Source: Chitinophagaceae bacterium
Lineage (GTDB): Bacteria > Bacteroidota > Bacteroidia > Chitinophagales > Chitinophagaceae
DNA length: 7,048 nucleotides
Assembly (NCBI GenBank): GCA_018061385.1
Contig: JAGOUF010000120.1
Location: 1 to 7,048, forward strand
Reading direction: 5' to 3'
Part shown: positions 6,632 to 7,048 of the stretch, piece after piece
How the letters are laid out: every line of letters begins with the position of its first letter
Position numbering within the stretch: position 1 is the stretch's first letter
Made by a program: the position numbers and the translations under genes
The notes under the pieces: model-generated
Database searches by the model: none
Told to the model about the DNA's origin: nothing
What the model saw: the letters and a program-made list of their open reading frames with translations, nothing else

Positions 6632-6892
6632 ACCAACAGCTGTTGTGAAATTCTCTCAAATAACAATTGAACAGATTCCACTTTTTAATATAAAAATTAG
6701 AACTGAGAAGGTCTTCTTTATGGTAGATGAATCGTATGATTTTAAATCATTGTTCCTAAGATGGTGCACAGTATTGGCAATAAAATATCGACTACTAATT
6801 CATACAATGGTGTTGAAGGTTCAGTTAGTATTGGTTACAGAAAGATAGTTATTGAAAGATTCACCAAAAACTAAGTTGTTCAGTATTCAGAA
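6632..6892. other. Convergent intergenic stretch (261 bases), no supported gene
   Basis: This stretch lies between the stop of the MFS gene and the stop of a convergent minus-strand gene. The frames open here are short (one of 77 codons starting inside the MFS gene, one of 37 codons at 6761-6874) and show no recognisable domain, so I do not call them as genes. I see no strong GC-rich hairpin with a T-run. The only fold candidates are AT-only or have impossibly small loops. It may hold the end of the efflux transcript and possibly a decayed gene remnant. Confidence 0.6.
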
Positions 6893-7048
6893 CTATTCTA
6901 CACTACTTGATTGAAATTTGCCTGAAAGCCATTCATTTTTAGTAATTCTATACACAAAATTCAACTTAGGTAATTCACCAAAATACGTTACTTCTTGTTC
7001 TGCTATTTTTTGAATACCCAATCTAGTTATTGAAATTTGAGAACGAAT
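6893..7048 (-). CDS. Unrecognised protein, C-terminal 51 residues only (5' part beyond the window)
   Basis: An open frame on the minus strand enters from the right edge and stops at TAG on 6895-6893. It encodes 51 residues, including ITRLGIQKIAEQEVTYFGEL and a tail KNEWLSGKFQSSSVE. The frame has no internal stop over 51 codons in AT-rich DNA, and its composition looks protein-like (mixed charged and hydrophobic residues, one Trp, moderate Lys/Glu), so I think it is the end of a real gene. There is no transmembrane segment, and no cysteine or histidine motif, in the visible part. I do not recognise the family. It is convergent with the efflux operon and therefore not part of it. Confidence 0.6.
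   Translation of the reverse strand: MRSQISITRLGIQKIAEQEVTYFGELPKLNFVYRITKNEWLSGKFQSSSVE

Noticed and set aside
6682..6696. TTTTTAATATAAAAA as a terminator for the efflux operon
   Set aside because: The six-pair stem is made only of A and T with a 3-base loop, and is too weak to call as a terminator.
6706..6717. AGAAGGTCTTCT hairpin after the MFS gene
   Set aside because: The loop would be only 2 bases and the arms 5 bases, so a stable terminator hairpin is unlikely.
6736..6750. Inverted repeat ATGATTTTAAATCAT as an operator or terminator
   Set aside because: The arms are 7 bases with one central base, AT-rich, not next to any promoter or start codon, and within what chance gives in this composition.
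6615..6848. 77-codon plus-strand frame starting inside the MFS gene
   Set aside because: It overlaps the conserved end of the MFS gene, has no recognised domain, and its codon content does not look like that of its neighbours. It is kept only as part of the possible remnant noted above.

Overview
This window is AT-rich DNA, probably from a member of the Bacteroidota (Chitinophagales or Sphingobacteriales-like). The evidence is the base composition, the near absence of purine-rich Shine-Dalgarno sites, a promoter of the Bacteroidota form (TTTG, 20 bases, TAnnTTTG), an outer-membrane protein signal peptide ending in A|Q, and a small protein family that I know mainly from this phylum. The phylum call is an inference from these features; no rRNA gene is present.

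The left third (1-1591) is a minus-strand cluster, probably one operon. In transcription order it holds: a DUF2249-RIC fusion protein for di-iron repair of damaged iron-sulfur centres (1591-629); a DUF488/YeaO-family protein (606-229); and a small protein of the family usually, and doubtfully, labelled phosphoribosylpyrophosphate synthetase (from 248 off the left edge). The first two genes are 22 bases apart and the last two overlap by 20 bases. A perfect 26-bp palindrome lies just upstream of a -7-like box for the RIC gene and is a good candidate operator for a nitrosative- or oxygen-stress regulator.

The divergent intergenic region (1592-1942) separates this cluster from a plus-strand operon. 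Next to the plus-strand genes is a 38-bp inverted repeat with 17-bp perfect arms. The TTTG -33 element of a well-formed Bacteroidota promoter sits at its centre, which is the expected layout for an autorepressing TetR-type operator.

The centre and right (1943-6631) form a compact four-gene operon: a TetR-family repressor, a TolC-family outer-membrane channel, an EmrA/HlyD-type periplasmic adaptor, and an EmrB/QacA-type 14-helix MFS pump (DHA2 family). Together they make a complete tripartite drug or toxic-compound efflux system with its own local regulator. The junctions are an 11-base overlap, an 18-base gap and a 26-base gap.

The right end (6632-7048) holds a short noncoding or decayed stretch, then the C-terminal 51 codons of an unrecognised convergent minus-strand gene that enters from beyond the window. 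I see no tRNA, rRNA, CRISPR array or insertion sequence. The gene content is conventional overall. The most interesting signals are the two operator-like palindromes in the divergent region and the association of a RIC protein with DUF488 and the small misnamed protein.
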